Below are positions 60,766 to 64,000 of a stretch of 64,000 nucleotides of DNA, one piece after another. The stretch is from Tenacibaculum sp. 190130A14a. Lineage in GTDB: Bacteria > Bacteroidota > Bacteroidia > Flavobacteriales > Flavobacteriaceae. A model generated the notes under the pieces. The model had not been told where the DNA came from. It worked only from the letters and a program-made list of their open reading frames with translations, and did no database searches. A program made the translations under genes and the position numbers. The stretch lies in assembly GCF_964048965.1 (NCBI RefSeq), contig NZ_OZ040189.1, positions 496,001-560,000 on the forward strand. Reading direction: 5' to 3'. Numbering within the stretch: position 1 is the stretch's first letter; each line of letters begins with the position of its first letter.

Positions 60766-61816
60766 TTTTTAATGGAATTTTTAAATCTACAACATAGGCT
60801 GTCACTGTTTGATGAATGTTTAAATTGAAGTTAGCATCAAATAACATGTGCAATCTTTTTTTAATATTTTCTAAACCAATTCCTTTTTTAAGGAGAGATG
60901 TTTTTGTAGCAGAGTTTTTAATATAGAAAAACAAAAAATCCTTCGATGTTTTTAAGCTAATTTGAATGCTTAGTTTACCATCTATATGTTTACCATGTTT
61001 AAAAGCATTTTCAACAAAAGGTAGTAAAATCATAGGAGCAATTTGAATTATACTAGTATGAATTTCCTTGTCAAATTTAACGTGTAAATTTTCTTGAAAC
61101 CTCATTTTTTCTAGTGCTATATAATCTTCAATATGTTGAATTTCATTACTTAATAACACACTTGGTTTTTCTACTTGATATAAGATGTAATCTAATAAGT
61201 TGGATAGCTTCAAGATCATGTCTGGAGCATTGTCAGATTTTTTTAAAGCAAAACCATATAAAGTGTTCAAAGTGTTGAATAGAAAATGCGGATGTATTTG
61301 CATTTTTAAAAACTTCAATTCTTGTTCCTTTAATTGTAGTTGTGTTTCCAAGAATTTATTTTTTAAATCTTCACTTTTTAAAGCAGATTTATAATTATGC
61401 ATAACCAAGCCTAACATAATCACTACTAAAACTACAAAGTAAACTCCAAATACAATGAAGGGGAGTGTTTTGGTTAAAGGAGAAGCTTCATTTACTGTGA
61501 GATTATATGAGAATACTAAACCATAAAGAATAGACAGAATAATAAAAAAAGAGCTTACAATAAATGTGTAAACCGTGTAGAGTATGAATAATCCTTGTTT
61601 TTTTTGTAATAAATACTTAGGAATAAGAAAAAATAAAAAGAAATAGCCGGTACAAACAGTAATGGGCATTAAAAACAACGAAAATTTATTTACATAAGCG
61701 GTGTTTTTGGTACCATACCCTAAGAAATAGGTGTAAAAAAAGTAAACTCCAATCCAAAATAAAACATGAATTGCTGCTGTAGCTAACCATTTAAGTATTG
61801 ACGAAGTTTTTTTCAT
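60758..61816 (-). CDS. LytS-type sensor histidine kinase
   Basis: This protein of about 352 residues has four membrane helices in the N-terminal half, a short coiled coil (LKNKFLETQLQLKEQELKFL), the His_kinase domain with phospho-acceptor His in MQIHPHFLFNTLNTLYGF, and the ATP-binding region with LLPFVENAFKHG and GIGLENIKKRL. This is the HPK8/LytS type common in Bacteroidota. The start at 61816 (MKKTSS) is chosen because the earlier 32 codons lack membrane-protein character. The signal sensed is unknown. Confidence 0.93.
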   Translation of the reverse strand: MKKTSSILKWLATAAIHVLFWIGVYFFYTYFLGYGTKNTAYVNKFSLFLMPITVCTGYFFLFFLIPKYLLQKKQGLFILYTVYTFIVSSFFIILSILYGLVFSYNLTVNEASPLTKTLPFIVFGVYFVVLVVIMLGLVMHNYKSALKSEDLKNKFLETQLQLKEQELKFLKMQIHPHFLFNTLNTLYGFALKKSDNAPDMILKLSNLLDYILYQVEKPSVLLSNEIQHIEDYIALEKMRFQENLHVKFDKEIHTSIIQIAPMILLPFVENAFKHGKHIDGKLSIQISLKTSKDFLFFYIKNSATKTSLLKKGIGLENIKKRLHMLFDANFNLNIHQTVTAYVVDLKIPLKNE

Positions 61817-61930
61817 TAGTGCAATATCTTTCTTTTTTTGAAAAAGAGATGTTTTTTGCGATAAAAAACGAAAAAAAAGAGGTGAATAACAAAATTGCAG
61901 GTTATCCTGCAAAAAGTGTAGTTTTAGTTT

Positions 61931-61956
61931 TTAATTTCGCATCATATCGAAATTAA
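61931..61956. promoter_or_regulatory. Candidate operator: perfect 9-bp dyad with 8-base spacer
   Basis: TTAATTTCG (61931-61939), eight bases, CGAAATTAA (61948-61956). The dyad sits in the divergent region between the LytS-type kinase gene and the ExbB-like gene and is not followed by a terminator tract, so it looks like a dimeric regulator site. Confidence 0.55.
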
Positions 61957-61962
61957 AAAATA

Positions 61963-61990
61963 GGAGTCAATAACTCCAGTAAGTTTGGAG
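61963..61990 (+). promoter_or_regulatory. Leader region with two exclusive small hairpins and a -7 box
   Basis: GGAGT (61963-61967), ACTCC (61973-61977) and TGGAG (61986-61990) allow two mutually exclusive stems. TAAGTTTG (61980-61987) matches TAnnTTTG and would place the transcript start near 61992, in which case the hairpins would act as DNA symmetry rather than RNA. Confidence 0.35.
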
Positions 61991-62015
61991 CATAATAACT
62001 TTAAAATTTAATACA

Positions 62016-62390
62016 ATGAGATTTTTAATTTTTGGACAGTTTTTCGATAGGTTAAACGAAGGAGGACCAGTTTTTATGTACCCATTATTTTTTATGATGT
62101 TGGCTTGTATTGGCTTGATTGCTTTTTCTTTTCTTAGAGGAGATGAAAAAGGAGTCCTTAAAAAAACAGTACATCATATTAGTTTGTTTGCGATAGTTTG
62201 GGGGTTTTTAGGACAAATGATTGGTTTAATAGGTGCTTTTGATGCAATATCTGTTGCTACAGGAATAACTCCGCAAGTGTTAGCTGGTGGTTTAAAAGTG
62301 GCGCTTTTATGTCCAACTTTTGGAATGGTTGTTTTCTTAATTGCTAGATTAGGAATTATTGGGTTGACTCTTAAAAAAGGAGAAGCGTAA
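62016..62390 (+). CDS. Short MotA/TolQ/ExbB-like membrane protein
   Basis: This 124-residue protein has three membrane helices. The pair WGFLGQMIGLIGAFDAIS and LAGGLKVALLCPTFGMVVFL has the glycine/alanine-rich pattern of the two pore helices of MotA/TolQ/ExbB channels, preceded by an amphipathic N-terminus with GGPVFMYPLF. It is only about half the size of ExbB and no ExbD/TolR gene is adjacent. It stands divergent from the LytTR system and upstream of a serine hydrolase gene, 31 bases away. Confidence 0.75.
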   Translation: MRFLIFGQFFDRLNEGGPVFMYPLFFMMLACIGLIAFSFLRGDEKGVLKKTVHHISLFAIVWGFLGQMIGLIGAFDAISVATGITPQVLAGGLKVALLCPTFGMVVFLIARLGIIGLTLKKGEA

Positions 62391-62421
62391 AAAGATTCAA
62401 ATACTTTTTAAAATTATAATT

Positions 62422-63465
62422 ATGAAGAAACAAATAATTGTTTTTATGGGATTGCTATGCTCTTTTTTTACCTATGCACAGCAAGCAGAATTAGATCAAC
62501 TTTTGACGTCTTTTGAATCAGAACAAAAGGCTATGGGAACAGTTTCTATTTTTCAAAATGGAATGGAGGTTTATAATAAATCTTTTGGTAAAGCAAACTT
62601 GGCTCTAGACAAAATAGCAAATGAGAATACCAAGTATAAGATAGGGTCAATATCGAAAGTTTTTACTGCTAGTGTGATTTTAAAGTTAGTAGAAGAAAAG
62701 AAACTTAAGCTAAGCACATCACTAAGTATGTACTTTTCAAAGGTGCCCAATGCAAATAAAATAACGATAAAACATTTGTTAAGTCACCAAAGTGGTTTGT
62801 ATAATATAACTGATGAAGAAGGGTTTCATACTTGGATACGTAAACCAAGGAATAGAAAAGAGATGCTTGGTAAAATTATAAAAGGAGGAACTGTTTTTGA
62901 GGCAGGGACACAAACCGCTTATTCAAATTCTAACTATATTCTTTTATCATTTATCATAGAAAATATAGAAAACAAACCATTTGCAAGAGTTTTACAAGAT
63001 CGAATTTTTGAACCACTTAATTTAAAAAGAACAACTTTTGGAAAGAAGTTGAAGCCTAAAAAGAACCAAGCATATTCATATTTTTTGAAGGAGAATAGTT
63101 GGACGCCTATTTATCAAGAAACTGATTTAAAATCTATTAAAGGAGCTGGAGGGATAGCGTCTACAGCAAAAGAAGTGAATACTTTTTTTAATGCACTTTT
63201 TACTGGGAAAATAATTTCAAATGAACTTATTGAAATAATGACTACACCAGTAAATGAATGGGGATTAGGTATATCTGTGTTAGATTTTCAAGGGATGACC
63301 ATTTATGGACATGATGGAGGAATTGATGGATATCAATCATTAGCAGTGTATTTACCAGGGTTAAAGACATCTATTGCTTTTACATTTAATGCAGCTACCA
63401 TTCCAGCAACGCAAACTGCCATTCAAATACTACAAACCTATCTTTCTGCTGGAGCAAAAAAATAA
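62422..63465 (+). CDS. Serine hydrolase (class C beta-lactamase/penicillin-binding fold)
   Basis: This 347-residue exported protein (signal peptide ending TYAQQ) is a Beta-lactamase-family serine hydrolase. The catalytic motifs are SISK (SxxK) in YKIGSISKVFTASVIL, YSN (YxN) in TAYSNSNYILLSFI, and HDGG near the C-terminus (HDGGIDGYQS), which replaces KTG. Such enzymes act on peptides or esters; real beta-lactam hydrolysis is not implied. The following TPR gene begins four bases after its stop. Confidence 0.9.
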   Translation: MKKQIIVFMGLLCSFFTYAQQAELDQLLTSFESEQKAMGTVSIFQNGMEVYNKSFGKANLALDKIANENTKYKIGSISKVFTASVILKLVEEKKLKLSTSLSMYFSKVPNANKITIKHLLSHQSGLYNITDEEGFHTWIRKPRNRKEMLGKIIKGGTVFEAGTQTAYSNSNYILLSFIIENIENKPFARVLQDRIFEPLNLKRTTFGKKLKPKKNQAYSYFLKENSWTPIYQETDLKSIKGAGGIASTAKEVNTFFNALFTGKIISNELIEIMTTPVNEWGLGISVLDFQGMTIYGHDGGIDGYQSLAVYLPGLKTSIAFTFNAATIPATQTAIQILQTYLSAGAKK

Positions 63466-63469
63466 AGAT

Positions 63470-64000
63470 ATGAGAAAATTAGTACTATGTTTTCTGTTGT
63501 TTTCAGTTGGTTTGTTCGGACAAAAAGAAAACAAAGGAGATGCTTTTAGAAAAGAAGGGGATTTAGAGAAAGCTATTGTTGCGTATAAAGAAGTGTTTAA
63601 AAGGGATGCTTCAAATTATGGAAATACCTACAATTTAGCCTGTGCCTATGCAATCATGTATCAAAAAGACAGTGCTTTTCATTATTTAAATAAAGCGTTG
63701 AAAAATGATAACTCTTTATGGGCTTTAGCAGACAATGATTTGTTATCGTTGACAGAAGATGAAAGATGGCCGGCTATTGAAAAACAGCAGCTTGAGAAAT
63801 ATCAGAAAGAAAAAGGAAAACTTAAAAATCCTTTGTATGCAAAACAACTTCTAAGAATTATCATGAAAGATCAAGCTTTAGATTATCAATTAGATATGGC
63901 AAAGAGGCATTATATGAAACAAGGAAAAGCTCCACATTGGTATTATCCATTGGCTAAAATGAAGGAGAAAATTGGGGAAGGGAATTTTGTTGAAATGGAA
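63470..64000 (+). CDS. Secreted tetratricopeptide-repeat protein, 5' part
   Basis: An open frame of 177 codons runs from the ATG at 63470 to the window edge without a stop. It encodes a signal peptide (VLCFLLFSVGLFGQ) and TPR-like helices (GDLEKAIVAYKEVFKRD, YNLACAYAIMYQKDSAFHYL), then WALADNDLLSLTEDERWPAI, a pattern seen in Bacteroidota TPR proteins often linked with DUF4919 or DUF6624 regions. It starts four bases after the serine hydrolase stop, so it belongs to the same operon. The C-terminal part is outside the window. Confidence 0.85.
   Translation, partial: MRKLVLCFLLFSVGLFGQKENKGDAFRKEGDLEKAIVAYKEVFKRDASNYGNTYNLACAYAIMYQKDSAFHYLNKALKNDNSLWALADNDLLSLTEDERWPAIEKQQLEKYQKEKGKLKNPLYAKQLLRIIMKDQALDYQLDMAKRHYMKQGKAPHWYYPLAKMKEKIGEGNFVEME

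Noticed and set aside
62422..63465. Beta-lactamase resistance gene
   Set aside because: It has the fold and SxxK/YxN motifs, but this describes a broad family of peptidases and esterases, and the KTG motif is replaced by HDGG.
1..64000. Mobile elements, prophage, CRISPR arrays, tRNA and rRNA genes
   Set aside because: None was seen: no transposase or integrase genes, no spaced short direct repeats, and no recognisable tRNA arms on either strand by eye.

Overview
The window is an AT-rich chromosomal segment of a Bacteroidota bacterium, almost certainly a marine-type member of the Flavobacteriaceae (Tenacibaculum/Polaribacter-like; the genus is inference). The evidence is the TAnnTTTG promoter element in front of many genes, A-rich leaders instead of strong Shine-Dalgarno sites, SusC/SusD proteins, many SCS-type lipoproteins, the mevalonate pathway, a Bacteroidota-type DksA-like protein, and characteristic families (HYC_CC_PP, choice-of-anchor B, DUF4097, DUF547). 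It is compact: apart from one stretch of about 300 bases that holds a small gene, no intergenic gap exceeds about 230 bases. I saw no tRNA, rRNA, CRISPR array, IS element or prophage. Both ends cut genes: the 3' part of sucB (2-oxoglutarate dehydrogenase E2) on the left, and the 5' part of a secreted TPR protein on the right.

Layout. 0-3 kb: sucB end, a membrane protein, SRPBCC and VOC proteins, DUF547. 3-7 kb (minus): sufA-sufB-sufC-sufD. 7-12 kb (minus): a four-lipoprotein operon with a choice-of-anchor B protein, a seven-repeat propeller-like protein, an MbnP-like protein and a MauG/MbnH-like di-heme protein. 12-17 kb (plus): thiL, kbp/ygaU, an EamA transporter, yicC-gmk-nadD. 17-20 kb (plus): a lipoprotein, then an ECF sigma / anti-sigma-like / repeat protein / outer-membrane protein module. 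20-23 kb: M23 peptidase and GH3-family enzyme. 23-28.6 kb (minus): methyltransferase, YciI plus ECF42 sigma factor, then a second ECF sigma / zf-HC2-HEAT anti-sigma / two DUF4097 proteins. 28.7-32 kb (minus): S41 protease, dCMP deaminase, HupE/UreJ-like, Lrp, bacilliredoxin. 32-35 kb (plus): TerB-DnaJ protein and a PorE-like OmpA protein. 35-40 kb (minus): SusC-SusD-Calx-beta triad. 40-44 kb (plus): ileS and a DksA-like gene. 44-52 kb (minus): rodA, mrdA, mreD, mreC, mreB and purH, a 39-residue gene, a GAF/fRMsr-like gene. 52-55.6 kb (plus): copper-type uptake operon (HYC_CC_PP, TonB receptor, HMA). 55.6-60 kb (minus): pseudouridine synthase, UbiA prenyltransferase, mevalonate kinase, a MORN-repeat protein, mvaD. 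60-62 kb (minus): LytTR two-component pair; then, divergently, a short MotA/TolQ/ExbB-like protein, a serine hydrolase and the TPR protein.

How the parts work together. Housekeeping blocks are clear: Fe-S assembly (Suf), cell elongation (Mre/Rod/PBP2), isoprenoid precursors (mevalonate) feeding a prenyltransferase, and nucleotide/NAD synthesis. Two sets of genes point to copper handling: the MbnP/MbnH-like operon and the HYC_CC_PP-TonB-HMA operon. Three ECF systems of different architecture lie within 11 kb.

Points I consider most worth a second look: the isoleucyl-tRNA synthetase carries GIHH in place of the HIGH signature; the MbnP/MbnH-like pair sits with two surface-type lipoproteins; the first ECF module contains a protein built from 26-residue repeats with an LTxxQ core, and its anti-sigma tail shares the heptapeptide VDEFIDD with the mature N-terminus of the adjacent outer-membrane protein; several genes appear leaderless; and a perfect 9-bp dyad lies between the LytTR kinase and the ExbB-like gene.
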